From: Lysinibacillus sp. B2A1
GTDB lineage: Bacteria > Bacillota > Bacilli > Bacillales_A > Planococcaceae
DNA: 64,000 bases
Direction: 5' to 3'
Assembly: GCA_002973635.1 (NCBI GenBank)
Contig: CP027224.1
Span: 4,474,501 to 4,538,500 of the forward strand
The number at the start of each line of letters is the position of its first letter. Positions within the stretch are counted from its first letter, which is position 1. The notes beneath the pieces are model-generated. The model was not told the origin of the DNA and did no database searches. It saw only the letters and a list, made by a program, of their open reading frames with translations. The translations under genes were made by a program, and so were the position numbers. Below, piece by piece: positions 1 through 8,689 of this stretch.

Positions 1-402
1 TTAGTGAATGATGAAAAACTAAGTCAAGATCATCTATGGGTCAAAGAAAACTATTTTGCGGCAACAAGCAAGAACTATGATTTTATGCATGATATGTGGT
101 ATGCCGATACAGACAAAGATATTATTTACTATAATAGCATTCGTGACAACATGGTATACGCCTATGATTTAGCAACACAGCAAAATAAGCAAATCTCAGA
201 AACAGCCTGCTACTACTTGGCTACCTATGAGGATGTGCTTTATTGCAGTGATTATGACAATGCAGGCTATCTAACAAAAATTAATGTTAGCAATGGCTCA
301 GAGGAAGTGTTACTAGAAGAAGAGGTATTGAATCTCTTTATTGCTGATGGCATTTTATATTATCAAACAGTAGACGGTGAGGAGTATGAACAAGATCTTT
401 AA
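1..402 (+). CDS. C-terminal part of a DUF5050-like beta-propeller protein (partial)
   Basis: The reading frame is open from the left edge of the window to a TAA at 400-402, so only the C-terminal 130 or so residues are visible. They contain repeating short beta-strand units with aromatic pairs, such as DIIYYNSI, MVYAYDL, DVLYCSDYD, GILYYQTVDG. This pattern fits the DUF5050/KWG-like propeller repeats of extracytoplasmic Firmicute proteins. A GTG at position 4 could be read as a start, but no ribosome binding site can be seen before the edge, so the gene probably begins outside the window. The function is unknown; a sensory or cell-envelope role is inferred only from the fold type. Confidence 0.55.
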   Translation, partial: LVNDEKLSQDHLWVKENYFAATSKNYDFMHDMWYADTDKDIIYYNSIRDNMVYAYDLATQQNKQISETACYYLATYEDVLYCSDYDNAGYLTKINVSNGSEEVLLEEEVLNLFIADGILYYQTVDGEEYEQDL

Positions 403-501
403 TGTAAGAATTTGCACTATAATTTAACGCTTCAACACAGCTGATGAAGATTGTCACTTTCGTTACACTACTTTTGAAATAAACCTAAAGGAGACTACAT
501 C

Positions 502-2148
502 ATGAAATACTTACAAAAATGGCGTTCATGGGTTATAGCTAGTGCAATGATTTTTTCGGCGACAAATATTGCCCTACCACAAGTACAAGCTGCGAAAAAC
601 ACTCAGCCGTCAAATGTTATTATGATGGTGATGGATGGAAGTAGTAATAATGCTGTCACACTCTCTCGATGGTATAAGGGTGGAAATTTGGCATTAGACG
701 CGATTTTAACTGGTGCAGTTCGTACTTACTCTGCAGAATCTGCCCTTACCGATTCTGCGCCTGCTGCTACTGCATTAGCCACAGGGCATAAATCAAATCG
801 TAAATTTGTTGGTGTGCTACCAGCGGTTATTAATTCTCCAGGATTAGCGCAATTAGCCAAAGGTGATACTATGCGCCCTGTAGCCAATGTTTTAGAAGGA
901 GCGAAACAGCAGGGCATGGCAACTGGGCTGATTTCTACTTCTGAAATTCAACATGCAACACCTGCAGGCTTTTCAGCACATGTTAAAAATAGAAGTCAAT
1001 ATGATGACATAGCTGAGCAGCAGGTCTATCAAGACATTGATGTCGTGTTAGGCGGCGGCTTCGCATCTCTCATTCCTGGTGCTGCTAATAATGCTCGTAA
1101 AGATGGCGAGAACTTAGTGAATGTCCTAAAAGAAAAAAATTATGACATTGTCAAAACACGTGATGAGCTTTTAAAAAGTACCTCATCGAAAATTTGGGGA
1201 AGCTTTGCTCTTAATGCCCTTGCTTACAATATAGATCGCCCTATCACTAGAGCATCTGAGCCGACGCTTGCTGAAATGACAAGCAAAGCCATTCAAACGC
1301 TTAAACAGAATGACAAAGGTTTCTTCTTATTTGTAGAGGGCAGTAAGGTAGATTGGGCTGCACACGCCAACGACACAATTGGTATCATCAGTGAAATTTT
1401 AGCGTTTGATGGGGCTGTCCAAAAAGCACTTGATTTTGCTAAAGAGGATGGGCATACAACGGTTATTGCCGTAACAGATCATGGTAATAGCGGTATTACC
1501 ATGGGCAATATGAATACAACAAAGACTTATGCCAGTATACCTGTTTCTGCCTTTGTTAATCCATTAAAGAAAGCGAAAATGACCCTTGAAGGTGCCTTAA
1601 GCCAATTGAAGCAAGACCAATCCAATATGATTGAGGTAGCAGCACTATATGGTTTATCAGACTTATCTAAAGACGAGCGGACAACCTTAACAGCTTCTAG
1701 GAATCTTAGCAAAGATATGGGACAGATGCTTGCCAAACGAGCAAATATTGGTTTTACAACGGGCGGACATACTGGTGAGGATGTATTTCTTTATACATTT
1801 GGTCCTTCCGCAATAACTGGCCTTGTTGAAAACACGGAAATAGCACATGCAATGGCACAATCTATGAGCTTTGATTTAAATAAGCTGACCAAGGATTTAT
1901 ATATCCCTGCAACAAAGGCCTTTACTGAAAAGGGCTATACGACAAAGATAGATCGAACAGATCATGAAAACCCAAAATTTATTGCACAAAAAAAAGATGT
2001 TACATTAACAATCCCAGTAAATAAAAACATCATGATTTATGAGCAAGCTTCAAGCAATACGACCAAAACCTATTCATTTGATACCATTAATGTCTACAAT
2101 GGAACAGATTTTTATGTTTCCAAAAAAGTGTTAGATGCTGTTAACTAA
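502..2148 (+). CDS. secreted alkaline phosphatase (PhoA/PhoB family)
   Basis: A 548-residue alkaline phosphatase that hydrolyses phosphomonoesters outside the membrane. Residues 1-30 form a signal peptide (basic start, hydrophobic core, VQA-A cleavage region). The metal-binding and catalytic motifs of the family are present: MDG with Asp45, TDSAPAAT at about 83-90 with nucleophile Ser85, EGSKVDWAAHAND, VTDHGNSG, and TGGHTGED near residue 420. The length is normal for Bacillus enzymes. The start is preceded by AAAGGAGAC. The gene stands alone and is followed by a strong hairpin. Control by phosphate starvation would be usual for the family, but no clear pair of Pho boxes was seen in the short upstream gap. 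Confidence 0.93.
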   Translation: MKYLQKWRSWVIASAMIFSATNIALPQVQAAKNTQPSNVIMMVMDGSSNNAVTLSRWYKGGNLALDAILTGAVRTYSAESALTDSAPAATALATGHKSNRKFVGVLPAVINSPGLAQLAKGDTMRPVANVLEGAKQQGMATGLISTSEIQHATPAGFSAHVKNRSQYDDIAEQQVYQDIDVVLGGGFASLIPGAANNARKDGENLVNVLKEKNYDIVKTRDELLKSTSSKIWGSFALNALAYNIDRPITRASEPTLAEMTSKAIQTLKQNDKGFFLFVEGSKVDWAAHANDTIGIISEILAFDGAVQKALDFAKEDGHTTVIAVTDHGNSGITMGNMNTTKTYASIPVSAFVNPLKKAKMTLEGALSQLKQDQSNMIEVAALYGLSDLSKDERTTLTASRNLSKDMGQMLAKRANIGFTTGGHTGEDVFLYTFGPSAITGLVENTEIAHAMAQSMSFDLNKLTKDLYIPATKAFTEKGYTTKIDRTDHENPKFIAQKKDVTLTIPVNKNIMIYEQASSNTTKTYSFDTINVYNGTDFYVSKKVLDAVN

Positions 2149-2185
2149 ATGATCTATCCATACCGTTTAACGGGATAAATATATA

Positions 2186-2232
2186 GATGCCATCATAAGT
2201 TGATTTGATTAACTTTTGATGGCACTTTTTTG
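2186..2232 (+). terminator. rho-independent terminator after the alkaline phosphatase
   Basis: The arms TGCCATCATAAGTT and AACTTTTGATGGCA pair around a GATTTGATT loop and are followed by a T-run (TTTTTT). It lies 40 bases after the phosphatase stop and separates that gene from the dlt operon. Confidence 0.85.
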
Positions 2233-2390
2233 TTTGAAGAGCTTTGTTAAATATCAATTTTTCCCAAACCTTAATTTAATCTTAAATTTATCTTATGATT
2301 TAATGAATAAAGCGAAATGCAGCAACATTTTTCTCCACATTCCGTCAAAACAGTGTTAAAAATTTTAATAGAAGGATTATAAAAAATAAC

Positions 2391-2420
2391 TTGAAAAAAT
2401 ATCTATATATTTAGTATATT
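2391..2420 (+). promoter_or_regulatory. possible SigA-like promoter of the dlt operon, within gap 2149-2465
   Basis: TTGAAA (2391-2396) and TATATT (2415-2420) are separated by 18 bases, about 45 bases before the dltX start. The 317-base gap holds only the terminator at its left end and this AT-rich candidate promoter. The match is reasonable but not decisive in such AT-rich DNA, and dlt operons are also commonly driven by extracytoplasmic sigma factors. Confidence 0.35.
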
Positions 2421-2465
2421 TACAAAGTTAAAATCCTTTTTCATTATTAAATTGGAGGTGAACTG

Positions 2466-2603
2466 ATGCAATCCATTAAAAATAATGAGCTATTACGTTT
2501 TATAGGCTTTACGTTATTTTACTTTATCATTTTGGTGCTTTTGTTTATTATTCATGGGTTCCATGATATGAACGCTGGTCCATTTATATATACGGAATTT
2601 TAA
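2466..2603 (+). CDS. dltX: DltX, small D-alanylation membrane protein
   Basis: A 45-codon gene just upstream of dltA. It starts at ATG after TTGGAGGTGAACTG, and the product begins MQSIKNNELLRFIGFTLFYF. One hydrophobic helix (about residues 11-30) is followed by a short tail that ends FIYTEF, the conserved C-terminal type of DltX proteins. DltX is the small membrane partner of the DltABCD machinery that esterifies teichoic acids with D-alanine, and its C-terminal peptide is thought to work with DltB and DltD. The stop is 16 bases before dltA, with the dltA ribosome binding site in between. Automated annotation often misses it because of its size. Confidence 0.9.
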   Translation: MQSIKNNELLRFIGFTLFYFIILVLLFIIHGFHDMNAGPFIYTEF

Positions 2604-2619
2604 AAAAGGAGAAATATAG

Positions 2620-4092
2620 ATGTTAAGTATATTAGCGGCAATTCAAAATGTGGCACTTCAGCAGCCACAAAAAACTGCATATCAAACCAATCATGATTCC
2701 TTAACGTATAGTGAGCTTTGGTATCTCTCTGATTGTGTAGCACATTATTTACTAGCTCTTGACTTAAAAAGGAAACAGCCAATTGTCGTCTACGGTCATA
2801 TGTCACCATTGCAAATTGTTGCCTTTTTAGGTGCTGTTAAGGCTGGGCATCCATATGTACCAGTTGATTCGTCTACACCTTCAGAAAGACTACAGCTTAT
2901 TATTGAAGCCTCTGAAGCCTGCATGCTACTAAAAACAGAATCATTAAGTGCTCCATTGTCTATTCCTGAGTTGGAGGTAAGTGATATTATCACGAAGCGT
3001 TCTACTATTTCGGTAGAGCCTTCCTCGTGGGTTCAGGAGCAAGATGTTTATTATATTATTTACACATCTGGTTCAACTGGTAAACCTAAGGGTGTCCAAA
3101 TTACAGCCAATAACCTAGCACACTTTGTTGATTGGATGAATAAGTACTTCCCATTACAGGAATCTGGCGTGTTTTTAAATCAGGCCCCCTACTCCTTTGA
3201 TTTATCCGTAATGGATTTATACCCTGCATTGGTAAATGGGCAAACGCTTTATGCGATTACTCAAGAGCAAATTGCTTATCCAAAGTCGTTATTTGATGCA
3301 TTAGCTACAGCTGAAATCCGTGTTTGGACCTCCACACCGTCCTTTGCGAAAATGTGCTTAATGAACAAAGAGTGGCATCAGGAGTTAATGCCCACTTTAG
3401 ATACATTTTTATTCTGTGGAGAGGTTTTACCAGTCTCCGTTGCACAGGAATTAATGCAACGCTTCCCACAGGCAACTATTTTTAATTTATATGGGCCAAC
3501 TGAAACAACCGTTGCTGTATCTTTTGTAGAGGTCACACCAGAACTGTTGGAGCAATTTGATCAATTACCAATCGCCCCCCAATCAGAACCAAATCTTTCG
3601 CTATTAGAGGATGGGGAGATTATTATTTCAGGACCAACTGTTAGTGCTGGCTATCTTGGTGCACCTGATTTAACGCAAAAGGCCTTTCCTACAATAAATG
3701 AGCAGCACATTTATAAAACTGGGGATATTGGCTATGAAAAAGATGGCTATCTGTTCTTTTCAGGTCGTAAAGATTTTCAGGTAAAATTACATGGCTATCG
3801 TTTAGAAATCGAAGAAATTGAAAAGCAAATAGGCAATCTACCACCTGTTTCTAGCTGTGTTGTTGTACCTGTTTTAAAAGATGGCGAGATTGTTTCACTG
3901 AATGCGTTCGTTGTTCTGCGTGAGCCATTAATGGAGTCTGCTTTTAAAATGACGAAGCAGCTTAAATCGTTGTTATCAGAGTATTTACCAACCTATATGA
4001 TTCCGAAAACCTTCAAATACATGGACACTTTACCTCTAAATACAAATGGTAAAGTTGACCGTAAAGGATTGGTGGTTATGGAAACAGTATGA
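2620..4092 (+). CDS. dltA: D-alanine--D-alanyl carrier protein ligase DltA
   Basis: A 490-residue adenylating enzyme that activates D-alanine with ATP and loads it onto the DltC phosphopantetheine arm in the cytoplasm. ANL-superfamily motifs appear in order: P-loop YTSGSTGKPKG (148-158), FNLYGPTETTVAVS, YKTGDIGYEKDGY, the hinge SGRKDFQVKLHGYRLE, and the C-terminal catalytic lysine motif NTNGKVDRK. The start follows AAAAAAGGAGAAATATAG. The stop overlaps dltB by ATGA, so the two are translationally coupled. The length is slightly below the usual 500-505 residues. The effect of the operon is to lower the negative charge of the wall and raise resistance to cationic peptides. Confidence 0.97.
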   Translation: MLSILAAIQNVALQQPQKTAYQTNHDSLTYSELWYLSDCVAHYLLALDLKRKQPIVVYGHMSPLQIVAFLGAVKAGHPYVPVDSSTPSERLQLIIEASEACMLLKTESLSAPLSIPELEVSDIITKRSTISVEPSSWVQEQDVYYIIYTSGSTGKPKGVQITANNLAHFVDWMNKYFPLQESGVFLNQAPYSFDLSVMDLYPALVNGQTLYAITQEQIAYPKSLFDALATAEIRVWTSTPSFAKMCLMNKEWHQELMPTLDTFLFCGEVLPVSVAQELMQRFPQATIFNLYGPTETTVAVSFVEVTPELLEQFDQLPIAPQSEPNLSLLEDGEIIISGPTVSAGYLGAPDLTQKAFPTINEQHIYKTGDIGYEKDGYLFFSGRKDFQVKLHGYRLEIEEIEKQIGNLPPVSSCVVVPVLKDGEIVSLNAFVVLREPLMESAFKMTKQLKSLLSEYLPTYMIPKTFKYMDTLPLNTNGKVDRKGLVVMETV

Positions 4093-5252
4093 CGCCTTAC
4101 GGAAATATCGTTTTTTTCATCATTATTGGGATGTTATTGCTGCCAACAATTATTTTAGGATTACGTGAAAAATCTGCAAAAGGCTATAATATCTATGTTT
4201 CCATTATTGTTTTGGCACTTATTTTTGGTAATTCTTTAAATGGCACAATCTCTCTCATACTTTTTACAGTATTTCAGCTACTATTAATCATTGCTTATCA
4301 AAAATACCGACTACAAAAGAATAGTGGGACAGTATTTGTTGTGGCTGTACTGCTGTCTATCTTGCCGCTCGTGCTTGTAAAGGTTCTTCCGATTCTTGGG
4401 CTACATCATTTATTTGGATTCCTAGGAGTGTCCTACATTACCTTTAAATCTGTTCAAATGATTTTAGAAACACGTGACGGACTGATAAAGGATAAAATTT
4501 CAGCAATCGAGCTGGCCTATTTTTTACTGTTCTTTCCAACCGTTTCATCAGGACCTATCGATCGTTGGCGACGTTTTTATAAAGATATGCATGCAGTTCC
4601 GTCTAATCAGGACTATCAAAAACTACTATTAAGTGGGATTAATTATATATTTGTAGGCTTTCTATATAAATTCATTTTGGCTTATTTAATCTATAATTAC
4701 ACACTTATCTATTTGCCAAATCATACCTATAATTATTTGACACCTTTTCAAGGGCAAATAGCGTATATGTATATGTATAGCTTCTATTTATTTTTCGATT
4801 TTGCTGGCTATAGTGCCTTTGCCGTTGGGGTCAGTCGCATTATGGGCATTCAAACGCCAATTAACTTTAATCGTCCATTTTCGAGTCGCAATATTAAAGA
4901 CTTTTGGAATCGTTGGCATATGAGCCTTTCATTCTGGTTTAGAGATTATGTTTATATGCGTTTCGTGCTTTGGATGACTAAGAAAAAATGGATTAAAAAT
5001 AAATTTATAATCTCATATATTGGTTTCTTTTTACTGTTCTTTTTAATGGGAATTTGGCATGGACTAGAATGGCACTTTGTAGTCTATGGTCTTTACCATG
5101 CCCTGTTAATCATTAGCTTCGATAAGTTTGAACGCTGGAACAAAAAACGTAAGCTTTGGCCGAAAAATAAATGGACACATGCAATTGGCGTGTTTATCAC
5201 TTTTAATGCTGTTTGTTTTGGCTTTTATATTTTTTCAGGAAAATTATTTTAA
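4089..5252 (+). CDS. dltB: D-alanyl transfer MBOAT protein DltB
   Basis: A 387-residue polytopic membrane O-acyltransferase. It takes D-alanine from DltC on the cytoplasmic side for delivery to lipoteichoic acid outside. About ten hydrophobic segments are visible. The MBOAT active-site region WNRWHMSLSFWFRDY is followed by MGIWHGLEWH, where His324 is the likely catalytic histidine. The family region FPTVSSGPIDRWRRF is also present. The gene overlaps dltA by four bases. After it comes a 47-base gap containing the dltC ribosome binding site. Confidence 0.96.
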   Translation: MTPYGNIVFFIIIGMLLLPTIILGLREKSAKGYNIYVSIIVLALIFGNSLNGTISLILFTVFQLLLIIAYQKYRLQKNSGTVFVVAVLLSILPLVLVKVLPILGLHHLFGFLGVSYITFKSVQMILETRDGLIKDKISAIELAYFLLFFPTVSSGPIDRWRRFYKDMHAVPSNQDYQKLLLSGINYIFVGFLYKFILAYLIYNYTLIYLPNHTYNYLTPFQGQIAYMYMYSFYLFFDFAGYSAFAVGVSRIMGIQTPINFNRPFSSRNIKDFWNRWHMSLSFWFRDYVYMRFVLWMTKKKWIKNKFIISYIGFFLLFFLMGIWHGLEWHFVVYGLYHALLIISFDKFERWNKKRKLWPKNKWTHAIGVFITFNAVCFGFYIFSGKLF

Positions 5253-5299
5253 ACAAGGCTTTATTAAACACAGCCTAAATATAAAGGAGAATTTTAACT

Positions 5300-5533
5300 A
5301 TGGAGAAACAACAAGTTTTAGAAATGCTAGTGGAATTATGCGAGGACGATATCATTGTAGAAAACCCAGATATCGATTTATTTGAAGAAGGGCTACTTGA
5401 TTCATTCGGTACCATTAATCTATTAGTGGAAATAGAAAGCCGCTTTGATATCTCAGTACCAATAACTGATTTCAATCGTGAGGAATGGAACACGCCAAAT
5501 CGTATTGTAGCGAAATTAGCTGAAAGACAATGA
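5300..5533 (+). CDS. dltC: D-alanyl carrier protein DltC
   Basis: A 77-residue acyl-carrier-type protein. The phosphopantetheine attachment site lies in GLLDSFGTINL with Ser35, matching the usual Leu-Asp-Ser motif of DltC. It carries D-alanine as a thioester from DltA to DltB. The ATG at 5300 is preceded by AAAGGAG with good spacing; a longer reading frame in another phase is a shadow. The stop overlaps the start of dltD (ATGA), so the two are coupled. Confidence 0.96.
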   Translation: MEKQQVLEMLVELCEDDIIVENPDIDLFEEGLLDSFGTINLLVEIESRFDISVPITDFNREEWNTPNRIVAKLAERQ

Positions 5534-6705
5534 TTAAGAAAGGCTTTTTATCACTATTCATTGCCCTTGTTCTATTTGCGGTCTTCGTATTTTTCCCAAA
5601 TTCATGGATCAAAGCTTGGATTTCAGATGAAGATGTAGAACAGGCAAAAACGAACATGTCTCCGTTAGTATTCCAAGGCATGTATTTACAGGAGAGAATG
5701 CTACAGGAGCCGAACTCAATGCCTTTATACGGCTCATCAGAATTAAATCGCTTTGACCCCTTCCATCCCTATAATTATGCACGGGCAACAGATGCACCGT
5801 ATTCGACATTTATGATAGGACGAGGGGGAATGCAGTCTATTACACACTTTTTAAATTTTGCTACGCAGGAGAAAAATTTAAAGGATAAAAAAATTGTTTT
5901 CATCGTTTCTCCTCAATGGTTTACGGAAAAAGGAATGGGTGAATTTCACTTTTCTCCTAACTATTCCATGCTGCATGCCTATGATTTAGCATACAATAAG
6001 GACATTGATGTAGAGCTTCGAAATCGTGCAATGAAGCGTCTGCTAGAATTTGAGACGGTGAATCGGGATCAGCTATTAAGAACAATCTATCAGTATCAAT
6101 TATCGAATGGCAAAGAACGACCTGTTGTTGGACGCCTTGCGATGATGGCAGGCCATTTCCAAAAAGCACTGCTGGAGAAAAAAGATTTGTATTACTCGAT
6201 TTTCCCTAGAGAGTCACATAAATTAAAAAATAATGACAAGCTGGTGGCAAATCAAACATTTGAACAGCAATTGAAAAATGCGGAGGAATATGGCAAGAAG
6301 CGTGTATCTAATGATTTAATGATTGAAAATAAATTTTATAAACGTCTTGTTAATGCCGATTTAACAAAGTTTAAAGGCTCTCGTAAGAACGAAGATTATA
6401 CAGTATCACCCGAATATGAGGATTTTCAGCTCGTCATAGATATTTTAAAGGATGCTGGTGCAAAGCCGCTATTTATCTCTATTCCTGTGAATGGCTATTG
6501 GTATGACTACAACGAATATCCACAGGAACGTCGTGAAAAATATTACGAAAAAATGGAGCAAGTATTAACAAATGCTAATGTTCCATATGTTGATTTCTCC
6601 GATCATGAATATGACCCTTATTTTATTATGGATACGATTCATATTGCATGGAAGGGCTGGGTCTATGTAGATCAAGAGCTAGATAACTATTGGACACAAT
6701 CATAA
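5530..6705 (+). CDS. dltD: D-alanyl-lipoteichoic acid biosynthesis protein DltD
   Basis: A 391-residue protein with an N-terminal signal-anchor (about residues 4-23) and an extracytoplasmic SGNH-like esterase/transferase domain. LYGSSELNRF places the probable nucleophile at Ser70. The C-terminal acid/base pair is in MDTIHIAWKGW. DltD works at the outer membrane face in the last transfer of D-alanine to lipoteichoic acid. It is the last gene of dltXABCD, overlaps dltC by four bases, and is followed by a terminator. Confidence 0.95.
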   Translation: MIKKGFLSLFIALVLFAVFVFFPNSWIKAWISDEDVEQAKTNMSPLVFQGMYLQERMLQEPNSMPLYGSSELNRFDPFHPYNYARATDAPYSTFMIGRGGMQSITHFLNFATQEKNLKDKKIVFIVSPQWFTEKGMGEFHFSPNYSMLHAYDLAYNKDIDVELRNRAMKRLLEFETVNRDQLLRTIYQYQLSNGKERPVVGRLAMMAGHFQKALLEKKDLYYSIFPRESHKLKNNDKLVANQTFEQQLKNAEEYGKKRVSNDLMIENKFYKRLVNADLTKFKGSRKNEDYTVSPEYEDFQLVIDILKDAGAKPLFISIPVNGYWYDYNEYPQERREKYYEKMEQVLTNANVPYVDFSDHEYDPYFIMDTIHIAWKGWVYVDQELDNYWTQS

Positions 6706-6728
6706 ATTATTTTCTGTTAACAGATGAA

Positions 6729-6770
6729 AAGACAGTCTAAAGTGTTAATCACTGAAGACTGTCTTTTTTA
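6729..6770 (+). terminator. terminator of the dlt operon
   Basis: AAGACAGTCT pairs with AGACTGTCTT around a loop of about 17 bases and runs into TTTTTT. It starts about 25 bases after the dltD stop. Confidence 0.85.
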
Positions 6771-6801
6771 CTGTTCTTTACTAATATCTGTTTCTTACTT
6801 C

Positions 6802-6832
6802 TTGACTCTCCCCTTAACTGGACAGATATACT
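6802..6832 (+). promoter_or_regulatory. MerR-type promoter with 19-bp spacer
   Basis: TTGACT (6802-6807) and TATACT (6827-6832) are separated by 19 bases. The elongated spacer holds an imperfect dyad, CTCCCCTTAACTGGACAG. Over-long spacers bound by the regulator are the hallmark of MerR-family controlled promoters. It lies 73 bases before the merR-like gene, which suggests autoregulation. Confidence 0.65.
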
Positions 6833-6904
6833 TATAAAGTAAACTTCAAGCAGCAGCGTTACACAGCCTGGTGTTTTAGATTTTCAAAAAGGAGATGATA
6901 CTCA

Positions 6905-7444
6905 ATGTTTAAAATTAGCGAGTTTTCAAAGCTTAGCCAAGTTTCTATCAAAACATTACGTTACTATGACCAATTGGGTTTACTTAAGCCTGCTTATACC
7001 GATCAATTTTCAGGCTATCGATATTTTTCAGGCTATCGATATTTTTCAGCTGAGCAAATGTTTCAAATTCATCGCATTTTGGCTTTCAAGGAGCTGGGGT
7101 TTTCATTAGAACAAATTCGACAAATGATGGACGAAAATATTCCCCTAGAACATATTCGAGGTATGTTTAGAGTCAAGCAAAACGAAATTCAATCTATATT
7201 AGAGAAGGAACAGGCTAAGCTTTTTCGTATTAAAGAAAGCCTACGTACCATTGAATATGAGCGAAAAGATTTATCGTCACTTGACGTTGTCTTAAAGGAA
7301 ATTAAATCACAGCATGTAATCTCTTATCGTAAGAAAACCTCATTAAGTGAAATTCCAGAAATGTTTCGACAATTGGATCAATATATAGGAAGCCCTAATA
7401 GGCGTTGTCTAAAAGGTTCATCAAAGAAATTCGATTTCTTATAA
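6905..7444 (+). pseudogene. MerR-family regulator, truncated after the DNA-binding and coiled-coil part
   Basis: Residues 1-75 are a MerR winged helix (FKISEFSKLSQVSIKTLRYY, then a GYRYFS wing) followed by a dimerisation helix at about 80-125. Relatives usually continue for 130-150 residues with a GyrI-like effector domain. Here recognisable sequence stops near MFRQLDQYIG, and the last 20 or so residues are encoded by a palindromic element. The wing also carries a perfect in-frame 18-bp duplication at 7007-7042, so FSGYRY occurs twice. The start follows AAAGGAGATGATACTCA. The gene probably once controlled a drug or stress response. Whether the truncated protein still binds DNA is unknown. Confidence 0.75.
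7007..7042 (+). repeat. perfect 18-bp tandem duplication inside the merR-like gene
   Basis: TTTTCAGGCTATCGATAT occurs twice head to tail and adds six residues to the wing of the winged helix. It keeps the frame. Replication slippage is the simplest origin. Confidence 0.9.
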
Positions 7445-7461
7445 ATGACTTTTTAGACAAC
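7404..7461. repeat. 58-bp palindromic element at the merR break
   Basis: The outer arms GTTGTCTAAAA and TTTTTAGACAAC pair. The inner arms AAGAAAT and ATTTCTT pair around TCG. This gives one long near-perfect hairpin that spans the point where merR homology ends. It resembles a miniature mobile palindrome or an IS-end relic; its identity cannot be settled from one copy. Confidence 0.6.
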
Positions 7462-7663
7462 CCCCAACCCCCATATCAGCTACAGAAACAGTTTTTAGCT
7501 TTTATTGTTCATTCAAAACAATTCTCGGCATCGTTTCTGTCTTCAAATCAAACGGTCTATTACTTCTTGAGCGTTCCATGTTCCTTTCATTACATTATAA
7601 CCACCCGTTTGATCAAAAATAGTCCAATGTTAAAACGGCAAAAGAACGATTTCTTTATATCAA
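7462..7663. other. unassigned DNA after the truncated merR
   Basis: It begins with a C-rich stretch (CCCCCAACCCCC). A plus-strand reading frame covers 7405-7707 but has no ribosome binding site and a composition unlike a protein. On the minus strand a short protein-like run (FDQTGGYNVMKGTWNAQEVI) is followed by a stop. This may be the relic of an unidentified gene; nothing intact was found. Confidence 0.4.
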
Positions 7664-8485
7664 TTATCGTAATACTTCTTTCACATAATACGACATTTGG
7701 GTACTAACATTGCTTAATTTTTCAATTGCCTCACTAAATTGCTGCACTAGTTCGGCTTGTTCATTGGATGCCACTTCAATTTGCTCCATGCTCTCCATCA
7801 AGGATTGAACATTATTAGTGATGGTCTTAAGAGAAGTTTCAATTTGTTCTGTAGCTGTAGATGTTTCACTCGATAATTTCCGAACCTCCTGTGCCACAAT
7901 ATTGAACCCTGCTCCATATTGCCCAGCACGTGCTGCCTCTATGGATGCATTTAAGCCAAGCAAATTGGTTTGCTTGGAAATGGTTTTAATGAAATCTGTC
8001 ACCTCATTGGAGCGTGAGGAATTTTCAAGAGCATGACGTGATTTTTCTGAGATGGATTCACTCGTTGCGGATAGCTCTTCAGAATGTGCAGCTATTGTAT
8101 GTATTTTTAATTGTAAATCTTGAATAATTGCTTGTAGACTTTCCATAAACGCTCCGACTTTTTCTTGCGCCTCTAGCGGAAAAAGCAAGCTTAATATTCC
8201 TACGACTTCACCATTTTCTCGTATAGGATACAACTCACTATTCATAGGGATACCAAAATACTCTTTTGGAACACTACGCTTTAAAAATTCCCCCTGTGCA
8301 ACGCGACGAAAATCTGATGAATCCTCTGGTATAAAGCCCACTTTTAAATGTGTTTTTACTTTTATCCCATCTAAAACAAATAGCACTTCTCTTGTCACAC
8401 GGTCATTTAATGTGATAGATATTTCCTTCTTAAATATTTCATGAAAAATTGGTAATGTTTCCTTTAATGCTTGTATGACCCCCAT
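7664..8485 (-). CDS. soluble methyl-accepting chemotaxis-like signalling protein
   Basis: About 273 residues with no membrane helix. The C-terminal half contains the highly conserved hairpin tip of chemoreceptors ([17 protein letters not shown] then [13 protein letters not shown]), which contacts CheA and CheW. The N-terminal 110 residues look like a small sensory domain ([16 protein letters not shown] strand pattern, seen here as [19 protein letters not shown]), as in cytoplasmic PAS- or GAF-linked transducers. The receptor helices are short, so this is a minimal cytoplasmic transducer. The start was set at the ATG at 8483-8485 because AAAGGGAGGG lies just upstream; the longer frame would place the start inside that site. 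The ligand is unknown. Confidence 0.8.
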   Translation of the reverse strand: MGVIQALKETLPIFHEIFKKEISITLNDRVTREVLFVLDGIKVKTHLKVGFIPEDSSDFRRVAQGEFLKRSVPKEYFGIPMNSELYPIRENGEVVGILSLLFPLEAQEKVGAFMESLQAIIQDLQLKIHTIAAHSEELSATSESISEKSRHALENSSRSNEVTDFIKTISKQTNLLGLNASIEAARAGQYGAGFNIVAQEVRKLSSETSTATEQIETSLKTITNNVQSLMESMEQIEVASNEQAELVQQFSEAIEKLSNVSTQMSYYVKEVLR

Positions 8486-8689
8486 TGCAACTCCCTCCCT
8501 TTGTTCTCTCAATTATACCTTATAGGATGGTACGTGAGTTATAAATATTGGTAAATGTTAGTCATTTTGTAATATTTAATTTTAAGAAAATTGTATCTCT
8601 TGACATGTAAAGTTCTAATTGATGAATAGGTATTTTTTAATTTTTAGACAGGATTAAAATTTGTGATACTACGGATATCGGGGCTCTTA

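Noticed and set aside
5128..5385. 85-codon frame overlapping dltB and dltC
   Set aside because: It is out of phase with both genes; dltC has its own ribosome binding site and a clear carrier-protein sequence in another frame.
7405..7707. 100-codon plus-strand frame after merR
   Set aside because: It starts inside the hairpin, lacks a ribosome binding site, overlaps the end of the chemotaxis-type gene, and has no protein-like pattern.
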